Shown in pieces: positions 16,503 through 25,935 of a stretch of 64,000 nt of DNA (position 1 is its first letter; each line of letters begins with the position of its first letter). The position numbers and the translations under genes were made by a program. The stretch is from contig NZ_JACHWH010000006.1 of assembly GCF_014191255.1 (NCBI RefSeq), positions 1 through 64,000 on the forward strand, in the 5' to 3' direction. Below the pieces are notes generated by a model that ran no database searches, was not told where the DNA came from, and saw only the letters and a program-made list of their open reading frames with translations. Origin of the DNA: Amycolatopsis bartoniae. GTDB lineage: Bacteria; Actinomycetota; Actinomycetes; Mycobacteriales; Pseudonocardiaceae.

Positions 16503-17183
16503 TCATCGGCCCGGGGCGATCCGGTAACCCGCGCCGCGGACGGTGAGCACGACCTCCGGCCGGTCCGGGTCGGGTTCGATCTTGCGGCGCAACCGCCGGA
16601 CGTGCACGTCCAGCAGCCGGGTGTCGCCGAAGTAGTCGTAGCCCCAGATCCGGTGCAGGAGTTCCTCGCGGGTCACCACATCGCCCTGCGCGGTGGCGAG
16701 TGCGACGAGGAGCCGGAACTCGGTCCGGGTGAGGTGGACCGGGATGCCGGCACGGAGCACTTCGTTCTTCTGCGGGCGGATCTCCAGCTCGCCCGCGTGC
16801 AGCACGTCGCCTCGCCCGGGCCCGCGCCGGCGCAGCAGCGCCCTGATCCGGGCGGCGAGTTCCCGTGCGATCACGGGTTTGGTGACGTAGTCGTCGGCAC
16901 CGGCCTCCAGCCCCGCGATCACATCCTCGCTGGCCGTGCGGGCGGTGACGACGATGATCGGCAGATCCCCCTGGGCACGCAGGGTTTCGCAGACAGCGAG
17001 CCCGTCCATCCCGGGCAGCATCAGATCGAGCAGCACGAGGTCGGTGGGAGCCGACCGCAGATGGCCGAGTGCGTCCTCGCCCGAAGCGACGCGGTGCACG
17101 TCGAAACCCTCGTCGCCCAGTGCCGGCACGAGCGCCTGGCCGATCAGGTCGTCGTCCTCCACGAGAAGAACGTGCACTGCCAT
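16503..17183 (-). CDS. Orphan OmpR/PhoB-family response regulator
   Basis: The 226-residue regulator is a close paralog of the one at 3806-4486. It shares phosphoacceptor Asp 53 (LLDLMLPGMDG), GLEAGADDYVTKP, and an effector domain that is almost the same from GELEIRPQKNEVLRAG to the end, including HRIWGYDYFGDTRLLDVH. No kinase lies beside it. It follows the acetate permease gene by 75 nt on the same strand, so it may be the last gene of the hemerythrin operon. The ATG behind AGAGG is preferred over an upstream TTG. Cross-talk with the kinase at 2439-3809 is plausible inference. Confidence 0.88.
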   Translation of the reverse strand: MAVHVLLVEDDDLIGQALVPALGDEGFDVHRVASGEDALGHLRSAPTDLVLLDLMLPGMDGLAVCETLRAQGDLPIIVVTARTASEDVIAGLEAGADDYVTKPVIARELAARIRALLRRRGPGRGDVLHAGELEIRPQKNEVLRAGIPVHLTRTEFRLLVALATAQGDVVTREELLHRIWGYDYFGDTRLLDVHVRRLRRKIEPDPDRPEVVLTVRGAGYRIAPGR

Positions 17184-17258
17184 GACCACCAACCTCTGGA
17201 CGGCACGGGCGCGACCGCGAGCGGCCCCCGCCGGAGACCGCTCGCGGTTCCGGTGCGG

Positions 17259-18014
17259 CTACTGGCCGACCTTGATGCCGGGTTCGCCGCGTTCGAACTG
17301 GATCGTCTGCTGGGGCACCCGGCCGGGCACGTTCGGCTCGGCGCGCTTGCCCATCGGCAGCACGACCCGTTCGTAGGCCGCCTCCAGAACCATCGCCGTG
17401 GCCGTGTACCAGGCCAGCACCGCCGATGCCAGCAGGAAGTAGGCGGCGATCGTCTCCAGCGTGCCGTACCCGCCGATGAGTGCGATGGCGAACAGCGTCG
17501 AGCCCGCCGCCAGGGCCAGCAGGACCAGCATCACGGCGGCGTTTTCGGCCGCCGCGGCGAGCACACCGGTCCAGGTGACCGCCGCCAGCCCGATGAACCA
17601 GAAGCCGAAGGCGGTGGCGGCCGCGGGGCTTGCCGACGGACCGGGCAGCCCGCCCAGGCCCACGAACAGCTGGTAGATGCCGTAGGCGAGCCAGAACGCA
17701 CCCCAGGTGCCGTGGATACCGGTGGCGAGCGCGTCCCGCGCCCGGTAGGACCACATTCCGGCGAGGAACTGGGCGATCCCACCGAAGGTGAACGCGAAGG
17801 GCGCGAGGATCAGCGGGGTGGTGGTGCTGTCGCCGTACCAGCCGGCCAGGTTCGCGGCCACCATGAAGGTGGACACCGCGAACCCGAACAGGCCCAGGAT
17901 CGAGGGGGCGGCCACCGGTGTGAGGTTGATGTGGGTGTGTTCGCGCCAGAACGAGAACTCCGCTCCGTCCCCGCCACGGCGCTGACCGTCGGGGACGGTC
18001 ACATTCCGGGTCAT
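17259..18014 (-). CDS. satP: Acetate/succinate permease (GPR1/FUN34/SatP family)
   Basis: The 251-residue protein has six helices and the family stretches TPVAAPSILGLFGFAVSTFM and GIAQFLAGMWSYRARDALAT, with FWLAYGIYQ and GFWFIGLAAVTWTGVLAAAA in later helices. SatP proteins move acetate (and succinate) by channel or proton-coupled transport. The ATG follows CGGAGGACGACA and lies 16 nt after the DUF4396 frame. Its position opposite a pyruvate oxidase gene fits handling of acetate. Confidence 0.85.
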   Translation of the reverse strand: MTRNVTVPDGQRRGGDGAEFSFWREHTHINLTPVAAPSILGLFGFAVSTFMVAANLAGWYGDSTTTPLILAPFAFTFGGIAQFLAGMWSYRARDALATGIHGTWGAFWLAYGIYQLFVGLGGLPGPSASPAAATAFGFWFIGLAAVTWTGVLAAAAENAAVMLVLLALAAGSTLFAIALIGGYGTLETIAAYFLLASAVLAWYTATAMVLEAAYERVVLPMGKRAEPNVPGRVPQQTIQFERGEPGIKVGQ

Positions 18015-18029
18015 TGTCGTCCTCCGTTT

Positions 18030-18661
18030 CTACATCGCTTCCTTGATACCGCGTTCGATGAGCCAGGAGTTGACCGGCCAGGCGGTGCAGAAGCCGATGA
18101 TCATGCCGATCTGCATGCCCAGCCAGTAGACCGGGTGATCGGGGTGCAGGTGGTGTGGTGCCGGGAAGAACACGAACGACATCAGGGCCATCCAGCCGAA
18201 CAGGCCGACCTCGAAGGCGGTCAGTGAGAGGAAGTCCGCCTTCGCGGCCTGCACGAGTCCTTTCCGGACACCGAGTCCGCGCATCGGCGCGATCGCGAAG
18301 TACTGGAACACGATGCCGAGCGCGAGGGCGAGCAGATAGTCACCGATGTAGGCGGCGTAGACGGACTCTCCCGCGAGGGACAGGCCGAGCCCGAACACGG
18401 CGAACTCGGCGATGATGTCCCCCAGCGTGCAGCCCGCGCCACAGTGCGAGACGCCGGTGGCGGTGACGGCGTACCCGGGTTTCCCGGGCGCGTCGCCGTG
18501 CTCGTGCTGCCAGCGGTGGCTCTTCGGCCGTCCCCACTTGCGGTAGGCGGCGACGGCTGCCGGTAGCCCCGCCCGTAGATGTCGACCAGGATCCAAGCGG
18601 TGCACGCGAAGGCCACGCCGAGCGCGCACCAGGCGACGATCGTCAGCCACTGGGGTGGCAT
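18030..18661 (-). pseudogene. DUF4396 membrane protein with an out-of-frame deletion
   Basis: Translation from the ATG gives the first helix (WLTIVAWCALGVAFACTAWI, LVDIYGRGYRQ) and then leaves the family. The rest is in another frame: AYRKWGRPKSHRWQHEH, VSHCGAGCTLGDIIAEFAVF, and the helices ending PVNSWLIERGIKEAM. In relatives about 25 residues lie between the two parts; they are missing. The Cys/His-rich SHCGAGCTLGD motif survives. GGGGAGTGACCAC precedes the ATG. The upstream hemerythrin gene ends four bases before it, so it sits inside an operon. Confidence 0.65.
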
Positions 18662-18665
18662 GTGG

Positions 18666-19235
18666 TCACTCCCCGCGGTCGGTGAGCGAATCCCGGATCC
18701 GGTCCGCCAGCCCCGCCGCCGGGCCCATCGTCTTCTGCACGCCCGGGGAGGAAGGCGTGCCCGGATGGGGCCGGGTGGGGGCCTTCTCCTTGGCCTCCAT
18801 CATGCGGGTGCCCACCTCGTCGAGCTGCCGGGAGCTGACCGCGGCGCGGACCTCCGGCCACACCTCGTCCTGCTCGTACGCGATGTGCTTGCGGCCTTCG
18901 CGCAGCAGGCGCCGCACCATCTCGTCGAAGTCCGACTGGTCCGGCTCGGCCTTGTCCAGCGCGTCGAGCAGATACTTGGCGGCGGCTTCCTGGTCCACGG
19001 CCGTGGCCGCGAGCCGGTCGCCCTCGGGCACCTCGGCGCGCACGAGCGGCCAGAAGTACTGCTCCTCGATCGATTCGTGCCGGGACTCGGCGATCACGAT
19101 CTCGGTGACGAGTTGTTTGCGGGCCCGCAGCAGCCCGGGGTCGGCGCCCTGCGCGGCCGTCGGCGCCGCTTCGAGGCGGTCGAGCATCGCGAGCACCTTC
19201 TCGTGGTCGGTCCGCAGCAGGTCTATCGCGTCCAT
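18666..19235 (-). CDS. Hemerythrin-domain protein
   Basis: The 189-residue protein has the four-helix hemerythrin-like pattern. Iron-ligand candidates are the His of LRTDHEKVLAML, the His of ESRHESIEEQYFWPLV with following Glu residues, and the His of REGRKHIAYEQDEVWPEV. A Pro/Lys-rich tail follows residue 145. Such proteins bind O2, NO or act in redox stress. GGAAGGAGAGC precedes the ATG. It is first in a minus-strand operon with DUF4396, satP and probably the orphan regulator, and it shares a control region with the divergent pyruvate oxidase. Confidence 0.85.
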   Translation of the reverse strand: MDAIDLLRTDHEKVLAMLDRLEAAPTAAQGADPGLLRARKQLVTEIVIAESRHESIEEQYFWPLVRAEVPEGDRLAATAVDQEAAAKYLLDALDKAEPDQSDFDEMVRRLLREGRKHIAYEQDEVWPEVRAAVSSRQLDEVGTRMMEAKEKAPTRPHPGTPSSPGVQKTMGPAAGLADRIRDSLTDRGE

Positions 19236-19268
19236 CGTGCTCTCCTTCCGCTCACGTCCGGCCGTCAC

Positions 19269-19294
19269 ATACCCGTGGCGAAAACCCTTCACAC
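19269..19294 (-). promoter_or_regulatory. SigB/SigF-type promoter of the hemerythrin operon
   Basis: On the minus strand GTGT (19294-19291), 16 nt, GGGTAT (19274-19269). The predicted start is about 25 nt before the ATG. Confidence 0.55.
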
Positions 19295-19310
19295 CGCCGG
19301 AGCAGACATT

Positions 19311-19323
19311 TTGCCCTGGGCAA
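19311..19323. promoter_or_regulatory. TTGC-N5-GCAA operator, site 4 (divergent hub)
   Basis: TTGCCCTGGGCAA is an exact palindrome. It closely resembles the TTGCC..GGCAA core of the E. coli marO operator. A looser copy (TTGC, 6 nt, GCAA) follows at 19327-19340. Both lie between the outward-facing SigB-like promoters. Confidence 0.72.
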
Positions 19324-19341
19324 ACATTGCAAAAGCGCAAG

Positions 19342-19366
19342 GTTTTTCGGGAGGTGGCCCGGGTAT
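19342..19366 (+). promoter_or_regulatory. SigB/SigF-type promoter of the pyruvate oxidase operon
   Basis: GTTT, 15 nt, GGGTAT: a full match to the consensus pattern. The upstream bases GCGCAAGG and the spacer GGGAGGT also make this a loose copy of the recurrent 20-bp motif. Confidence 0.62.
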
Positions 19367-19406
19367 GCGGCCAGGGAGAGGCAGCGGAGACGAGGACGGG
19401 AGAGCG

Positions 19407-21200
19407 ATGAAGGTCGCCGACTACGTGCTGGACCGGATCCGGCAGTGGGGTGTGCACCGCGTGTACGCCTACCCGGGGGACGGCATCAACGGAATGCTGG
19501 GTGGTTTCGAGCGGGCGAAGGGGGACCCGGAGTTCATCCAGCCGCGGCACGAGGAGATGGCCGCGTTCATGGCCTGCGCCCACGCCAAGTTCACCGGCGA
19601 GGTGGGCTGCTGCATGGCGACCTCGGGCCCGGGCGCGGTGCACCTGCTCAACGGGCTCTACGACGCGAAGCTCGACCACCAGCCGGTGGTGGCGATCGTG
19701 GGCCAGCAGAAGCGGATCTCCCAGGGCGCGCACTACCAGCAGGAGATCTTCCTGGAGCACCTGTTCGCCGACGTGTCGGAGTTCGTGCAGGTGTGCATGC
19801 ATCCGGCACAGGTGCGGCACGTGATCGACCGGGCGTTCAAGACGGCACTGACCATGCGCGGGGTCGCGACGGTGATCATCCCGGAGGACATCCAGGAGGA
19901 GAAGGCGCAGCCGGCGCCGCCGAAGGAGCACGGCGCGGTGTTCTCCAGCGTCGGCTGGAGCAGGCCCCGGATGCTGCCCGACGAGAACGAGCTGCGGGTC
20001 GCCGCGGACGTGCTCAACCAGGGCCGGAAGGTGGCGATCCTGGTGGGGCAGGGCGCCGCCCACGCGGCCGACGAGGTCGTCGAGGCCGCGGAGAAGCTCG
20101 GCGCGGGGGTGGCGAAGGCGCTGCTGGGCCGCGAGGTGCTGCCCGACGACCTGCCGTTCGTCACCGGCCCCATCGGGCTGCTGGGTTCCAAGGCCAGCGA
20201 CGAGATGATGACGAACTGCGACACCCTGTTCATGATCGGCACCAGCTTTCCCTACAGCGAGTGGCTGCCGGACGAGGGCACCGCGCGCGGGGTGGAGATC
20301 GACATCGACGGCCGGATGATCGGCATCCGCTACCCGATGGACGCCCACCTGGTCGGGGACGCCAAGGAGACCCTCAAGGCACTGCTTCCGCTGCTGGAAC
20401 AGAAGACCGACCGGTCGTGGCGGGAGAAGATCGAGGAGAACGTGCGGACCTGGGACCGCATCCTCGCCGACCGGGCGGGCCAGCACTTCGGCGGCCTGGT
20501 CAACCCGCAGGCGGTCGCGCACGAGCTGTCGCCGAGGCTGCCGGACGGCTGCATCCTGACCGCGGACTCCGGTTCCGGCACGAACTGGTGGGCGCGGCAC
20601 CTGAAGCTGCGCAAGGGGATGCGGGCGTCGCTGTCGGGCACGCTGGCGACGATGGGGCCTGGCACCCCCTACGCGATCGCGGCCAAGTTCGCCTACCCGG
20701 ACCGGCCGGTCATCGCGTTCATCGGTGACGGCGCGTTCCAGATGAACGGCATGAACGAGATGATCACCGTCCGCCGCTACGCCGACCGGCTGGGCGGCCC
20801 GCCGCTGGTGTTCTGCGTGTTCAACAACCAGGACCTCAACCAGGTCACCTGGGAGCAGCGCGCGATGGGCGGGGAGCCGAAGTTCCCGGGCTCGCAGGAC
20901 ATCCCGGACGTGCCGTACGCCGAGTACGCGAAGCTGCTGGGGTTGCGTGGCGTCTACTGCGACGACGCGGACGGCGTGGGGGCGGCGTGGGACGAGGCAC
21001 TCGCCGGGCAGGGCCCGTGCGTGCTGGAGTTCAAGACCGATCCCGACATCCCGCCGATCCCGCCGCACATCATGTACTCACAGGGCAAGAAGGCGGCCAA
21101 GGCGGAGCTGAAGGACCCGGACAAGGTGGGCATGGCCGTGCGCGGGTTCCGGCAGAAGCTCGTGGACTTCTACGAGCAGCTGCCCGGCCGCGACTCCTGA
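19407..21200 (+). CDS. Thiamine-diphosphate-dependent pyruvate oxidase/dehydrogenase-like enzyme
   Basis: The 597-residue protein has the three domains of the acetohydroxyacid synthase/PoxB family. The N-terminal domain holds the catalytic Glu in PRHEEMAAFMAC and the GPGAVHLLNGLYDAK stretch. A central domain spans about 195-335. The C-terminal domain has the ThDP/Mg motif GDGAFQMNGMNEMITVRRYA running to a NN pair. Relatives decarboxylate pyruvate to acetate or acetyl phosphate. GACGGGAGAG precedes the ATG. It is followed after one base by the enolase-superfamily gene. The exact acceptor (quinone, O2 or phosphate) is not readable from sequence. Confidence 0.85.
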   Translation: MKVADYVLDRIRQWGVHRVYAYPGDGINGMLGGFERAKGDPEFIQPRHEEMAAFMACAHAKFTGEVGCCMATSGPGAVHLLNGLYDAKLDHQPVVAIVGQQKRISQGAHYQQEIFLEHLFADVSEFVQVCMHPAQVRHVIDRAFKTALTMRGVATVIIPEDIQEEKAQPAPPKEHGAVFSSVGWSRPRMLPDENELRVAADVLNQGRKVAILVGQGAAHAADEVVEAAEKLGAGVAKALLGREVLPDDLPFVTGPIGLLGSKASDEMMTNCDTLFMIGTSFPYSEWLPDEGTARGVEIDIDGRMIGIRYPMDAHLVGDAKETLKALLPLLEQKTDRSWREKIEENVRTWDRILADRAGQHFGGLVNPQAVAHELSPRLPDGCILTADSGSGTNWWARHLKLRKGMRASLSGTLATMGPGTPYAIAAKFAYPDRPVIAFIGDGAFQMNGMNEMITVRRYADRLGGPPLVFCVFNNQDLNQVTWEQRAMGGEPKFPGSQDIPDVPYAEYAKLLGLRGVYCDDADGVGAAWDEALAGQGPCVLEFKTDPDIPPIPPHIMYSQGKKAAKAELKDPDKVGMAVRGFRQKLVDFYEQLPGRDS

Positions 21201-21201
21201 C

Positions 21202-22317
21202 ATGCGCATCGAGTCGATCGAGGTCCACGCCTTCACGCTGCCCACCGACGGGCCGGACGGCGTGGAGCAGGACGGCACACTGCACTGGGACTCCACGACG
21301 ATGGTGCTCGTGCGGGCCCACGGCGAGGGGCGGTCGGGCATCGGCTACACCTACGCCGACGCCTCCACGGCGGCGTTCATCGAGTCGGAACTCGCCCCGA
21401 TGGCACGGGGCGGCGACCTGATGTCCCCGGCGAAGCTCAACCACGCCATGTTCGCGGCGATCCGCAACGCCGGACGGCCCGGCGTCGGCGCCATGGCGGT
21501 GTCCGCTGTGGACATCGCCTTGTGGGACCTGAAAGCGCACGTGCTGGGGCTGCCGCTGACGGCGTTGCTGCCCGCCTGCCACGACGCCGTACCGGTTTAC
21601 GGCAGCGGCGGTTTCACCAACTACCCGCACACCCGCCTGGCGGCTCAGCTGGGCGGCTGGGTGGCACAGGGTATTCCGCGGGTGAAGCTGAAGACCAGCC
21701 GGGATCCTGCGGCGGACCCGGCGCGCCTGCAGGTGGCACGCGAGGCGATCGGGCACGCCACCGAACTGTTCACCGACGCCAACGGCGCGCTGACTCCGAA
21801 GCAGGCCCGGTACTGGGCGCAGCGCTTCTCGGAGGAGTGGGGCGTGCGGTGGTTCGAGGAGCCGGTGACCTCCGCCGACCTGACGGGGTTGCGGGACGTC
21901 CGTGAGCACGGGCCGCCCGGGCTGGATGTCGCGGCCGGGGAGTACGCCTTCGTGCCCCGCGACTTCCTCAACCTGCTCCAGCCGCGTGCGGTGGACTGCC
22001 TGCAGGCCGACGTCACCCGGTGCGGCGGGATCACCGGCGTGCTGACGGCGTCGGGGCTCGCCACCGGGCACCAGATCGACCTGTCGGCCCACTGCGCGCC
22101 GGCCGTCTCGGCACACGCGTTCTGCGCGGTCGAGCGACTGCGGCACCTGGAGTACTTCCACGACCACGTGCGGTTCGAGTCCCTGGCCTTCGACGGAACG
22201 CTCAGCCCGGAAGACGGTGTGCTCCGGCCGGATCCGGCGCGCGCCGGCCTCGGCCTGACCGTCAAGTGGGCCGACCTGGAACCGTACCGCGTCCATTCCC
22301 CCGGAAAGGCGGTGTGA
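21202..22317 (+). CDS. Enolase-superfamily sugar-acid dehydratase/racemase-like protein
   Basis: The 371-residue protein follows the mandelate racemase/muconate lactonizing family. The catalytic Lys pair is in RVKLKTS (about residue 156). Metal ligands are Asp in LFTDANGAL, Glu in WFEEPV and Glu in AAGEYAF. The C-terminal base is His in LSAHCAPAVS. All catalytic positions are present. It sits between the pyruvate oxidase and the FAD/FeS oxidoreductase (gaps of 1 and -1 nt), so it belongs to the same transcript and may feed a 2-keto acid into the pathway. The substrate is unknown. Confidence 0.83.
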   Translation: MRIESIEVHAFTLPTDGPDGVEQDGTLHWDSTTMVLVRAHGEGRSGIGYTYADASTAAFIESELAPMARGGDLMSPAKLNHAMFAAIRNAGRPGVGAMAVSAVDIALWDLKAHVLGLPLTALLPACHDAVPVYGSGGFTNYPHTRLAAQLGGWVAQGIPRVKLKTSRDPAADPARLQVAREAIGHATELFTDANGALTPKQARYWAQRFSEEWGVRWFEEPVTSADLTGLRDVREHGPPGLDVAAGEYAFVPRDFLNLLQPRAVDCLQADVTRCGGITGVLTASGLATGHQIDLSAHCAPAVSAHAFCAVERLRHLEYFHDHVRFESLAFDGTLSPEDGVLRPDPARAGLGLTVKWADLEPYRVHSPGKAV

Positions 22318-25300
22318 TGAGCTCCCGAATCCGCGAGATCCCCACCAAGGCGGCCCCGGAGATCCCGGGCCGCCGCGGGGCCGCCAGAAGCTCGACGTCC
22401 GTGCACTGGAACGGGCGCTGGCCGAGGCGGTCCAGGGCGAGGTGCGGTTCGACCGCGGCTCGCTGGCGCTGTACGCCAACGACGCGTCGAACTTCCGGCA
22501 GGTGCCCATCGGCGTCGTGATCCCGAAGACCCTGGACGACGTGGTGGCCGCGCACCGCGTCTGCTCGTCCTTCCAGGCGCCCGTGCTCAGCAGGGGTGGC
22601 GGCACCAGCCTTTCCGGCGAGACGGTGAACTACGCCGTCGTCCTCGACCACTCGAAGTACCTCACCGGGATCGGCGAGGTCGACGTGGCCGCGAAGACCG
22701 TGCTCTGCGAGAACGGGGTGATCAACGAGGACCTCAACCGCGAGACCGGCAAGCACGGGCTGGTGTTCGGCCCGGACCCGTCCTCGCACTCACGCTGCAC
22801 GATCGGCGGCAACGTGGGCAACAACTCCTGCGGCATCCATTCCGTCCAGGCCCAGCTCTACGGCCCAGGCCCCCGTACGTCCGACAACGTCGAAGCGCTG
22901 GAGGTCGTGACCTACGACGGTGAGCGGTTCTGGGTCGGGGTCGGCGAGGAGCAGCACCTCGGCGAGATCATCGCCGCCGGAGGCCGTAAAGGCGAGATCT
23001 ACGCGAAGCTGCGCGACCTGCGCGACCGCTACGCCGACCGGATCCGGAACGGTTTTCCTTCCGTGACCGAGGTGCCGAGGCGGGTGTCCGGCTACAACCT
23101 GGACGAACTGCTGCCGGAGAAGGGGTTCAACGTCGCCCGGGCGCTGGTGGGCACCGAGGGCACGTGTGTCACGGTCCTGCGGGCCGAACTCAAGCTGACC
23201 CCGGCGATGCTGCACCGGACCACCGTCGTGGTCGGCTACGACGAACTGCCCCACGCCGCCGACGAGACGGGCGAGATCGTCGAGAAGTGGCGGCCCATCG
23301 GGCTGGAGGTGCTGGACCGGCAGCTGATCGACGACCAGCAGGAGCTGGCCATCAACACCGGTGATCTGGACCAGCTTCCGCACCGGGACGGGCAGGCCTG
23401 GCTGCTGGTCCAGTTCGGCGCCGACACCCCCGGCGATTCCGAGCGGCAGGCGCGGAAGTTCGTGGACTGGCTGATCCACCGGAAGCGCTACGGGCAGGAC
23501 CGGGTGCTGATCTCCCGCAGTGTCGAGGAGGGCGGCAGCAGCGAGCACCTGTGGACCATCCGGGAGAGCGGCCTCGGCGCGACCGCGTTCACCAGGGGAC
23601 GCGACCACTGGCCGGGCTGGGAGGACTCCGCCGTGCCGCCGTCGCGTACCGGCGACTACGTGCGCGCGCTCCGCGGGCTCATGGATTCCCACGGGCTCAA
23701 CGGCGCCATGTACGGGCACCTGGCACAGGGCTGCATCCACTCCCGCATCGACTTCGACCTCCGCACCCGCGAGGGAGTGCTGGCCTACCGCAGGTTCATG
23801 GAGGACGCCGCCGACCTGGTGACCTCCTACGGCGGCTCGCTGTCCGGCGAGCACGGCGACGGCCAGCAGCGCGCCGAGCTGCTGGACAAGCAGTACGGCG
23901 CGGAGCTGGTCCAGGCCATGCGGGAGTTCAAGCTGATCTGGGACCCCGGCGCCAGAATGAACCCCGGCAAGGTGGTGGACGCCTACCGCCTCGACGAGAA
24001 CCTCAAGCTGGGGCCCGGCTACAACCCGCCCCGGCCGGAAACCGCGTTCGCCTACCAGAAGGACGGCGGGGACTTCGCCCACGCGACGCTGCGCTGCGTC
24101 GGTGTCGGGAAATGCCGGGTGCCGCACGCGGAGCAGACGATGTGCCCCAGCTTCCAGGTGACCCGCGAGGAGAAGCACACCACCCGCGGCCGTGCCCGCC
24201 TGCTGTTCGAGATGCTGCAGGGCGAGGTCATCACCGACGGCTGGCAGTCCCGGGAGGTGGCCGACGCGCTCGACCTCTGCCTGGCCTGCAAGGGCTGCAC
24301 GAACGACTGCCCGGTCAACGTGGACATGCCCACCTACAAGGCCGAGTTTCGGCACCACCACTACCGCTCGTGGCGCCGCTGGCGCTCCCGGCACGCCTAC
24401 GCCTTCGGGTTCATCGACCAGGCCGCGCGGCTGGCGGTGCGCGTGCCCGAGCTCGTCAACGCGGTCACCCAGACCCCCGGCCTGGCGCGGCTGGCGAAAC
24501 TCGCCGCGGGCATCGACCGCAAGCGGCCCCTGCCGGAGTTCGCACCGATGACCCTGCAGGAGTGGTTCACCCGCCGCGGCGGCACGAAGAACCCGCACGG
24601 CAGGCCGGTGGTGCTGTTTCCCGACACGTTCAACAACCACCTGCACACCGACGTGGGGGTGGCGTGCGTGGAGGCGATCGAGGCGGCGGGCTGGCGCGTC
24701 ATCATGCCGGAGGGGCACCTGTGCTGCGGGCGGCCGTTGTACGACTACGGGTTCCTGACGGCCGCCGAGCGTTATCTGCGGCGTGTCCTGGACGGGCTGC
24801 GGGAGTACGTGCGGGAAGACATCCCGGTCGTGGGAATGGAACCGAGCTGCCTGGCCGTGTTCAAGGACGAGCTGCCGAAGATGCTGCCGCACGACGACGA
24901 CGCCCGCCGCCTGGTGAAGAACGCCTACCACTTCGCGGAGTTCTTCACCGCCTTCGACGTGCCCCCGCCACGCGTCACCGGCCGTGCCCTGCTGTGGGGG
25001 CACTGCCACCACCGGGCGACCGGCGGTCTCGACCCGGAGCAGCACCTGCTCGAACGGGCCGGCCTCGAGGTCGAGAAACTGACGGGCGGCTGCTGCGGGC
25101 TCGCCGGTTCCTGGGGCTTCGAAAGCGGTAAGTACGACATCTCCCTGGGCTGTGGCGAACAGGCCCTGCTGCCCGCCGTCCGGAACGCGGACGAGGACAC
25201 GCTGATCGTGGCCAACGGATTTTCCTGCAAGACGCAGATCGCCGACGCCGGCACCGGACGCACGGCCCTGCACACCGGCCAGGTGCTGGCGGGCCGCGGC

Positions 25301-25408
25301 GGCCCGAAACCGGCGCCACCACTACGGCGCAGGATCGCGCGCACCGTGCTGCCGGTCACGGCCGCCGCGCTCGCCGGTGCCGCCGGTCTGCGCGCGCTCC
25401 GCCGCTGA
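22317..25408 (+). CDS. FAD-linked, Fe-S oxidoreductase (D-lactate/glycolate dehydrogenase-like), frameshift near the start
   Basis: About 1,010 residues. The FAD-binding domain has LSRGGGTSLSGETVN and IGGNVGNNSCGIHS. An oxidase C domain follows. Two Fe4S4 motifs are CVGVGKCRVPHAEQTMCPSF and CLACKGCTNDCPVNVDMP. Two CCG domains have HLCCGRPLYDYG and GGCCGLAGSWG, and a hydrophobic tail ends the chain. This is the Dld/GlcD-GlcF fusion type that passes electrons to quinone. The ATG at 22317 overlaps the previous stop, but its frame breaks at GGGG (22378-22382). The long frame resumes as KLDVRALERALAEAVQGEV; its first start codon is a GTG at 22442. Two fewer Gs would join them. Confidence 0.8.
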
Positions 25409-25427
25409 CGCGGCTGGGCGGCGAACG

Positions 25428-25871
25428 TCAGGTGAGACGGCGTTCCCGGTACGTCAGCACCGCACTTGAAGCCCCGAGCAGTACCAGTGCGGTGCCGACC
25501 GCGATCTCGTTGACAGTGGCGCGGGGTGCGCTGCCCGCGTAGCCCAGCACGAACGGTGAGGCCACGAGCCAGGCGCCCAGTGCCGCGTTCACGACGCTCA
25601 GCCACGGCAAATCCCGTGGTGCGATCATCCGCACCAACGCCAGCGTGGCCACCACCAGCGCGACATCGACATCGTTGATGTCGGCCGCGCCGTTCAGCGT
25701 GGCGAAGTGGTAGTGCAGCGCGAACGGCGCGAAACCGAGCCACACCGCGGCCAGGAACACCAGCGAGCTGGGCAGGCTGGGCGTGACGTGCCCGTCCGCC
25801 GGTCCGCCCACCCACAGGTGCCGGGCGACCGGAAAGGTCGCGCGTGGTTCCCCTGCCCGATCCGTCACCAT
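25428..25871 (-). CDS. SPW-repeat membrane protein
   Basis: The 147-residue protein has four helices. The second half carries the SPW repeat pattern (PWLSVVNAALGAWLVASPFV, LGY), and the first half a related LVFLAAVWLGFAPFALHYH. GAGGAGGCGGTC precedes the ATG. Operator site 5 lies 38 nt upstream. The gene is convergent with the FAD/FeS gene and follows the CtaG-like gene on the same strand. The function of the family is unknown. Confidence 0.75.
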   Translation of the reverse strand: MVTDRAGEPRATFPVARHLWVGGPADGHVTPSLPSSLVFLAAVWLGFAPFALHYHFATLNGAADINDVDVALVVATLALVRMIAPRDLPWLSVVNAALGAWLVASPFVLGYAGSAPRATVNEIAVGTALVLLGASSAVLTYRERRLT

Positions 25872-25909
25872 GACCGCCTCCTCGCTTTCGAGAGCGTCTC
25901 CCAGTATTA

Positions 25910-25922
25910 TTGCGCAGAGCAA
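25910..25922. promoter_or_regulatory. TTGC-N5-GCAA operator, site 5 (SPW gene)
   Basis: TTGCGCAGAGCAA is an exact palindrome. On the minus strand it is followed by AATAATACTGGG, a possible -10 region, so binding should block the SPW promoter. Confidence 0.65.
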
Positions 25923-25935
25923 CAGTTGGTGTGGC

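Noticed and set aside
22790..25273. Long reverse-strand open frame opposite the FAD/FeS gene
   Set aside because: A shadow of a high-GC gene: composition is His/Arg/Val-rich and resembles no protein, while the plus strand encodes conserved domains.
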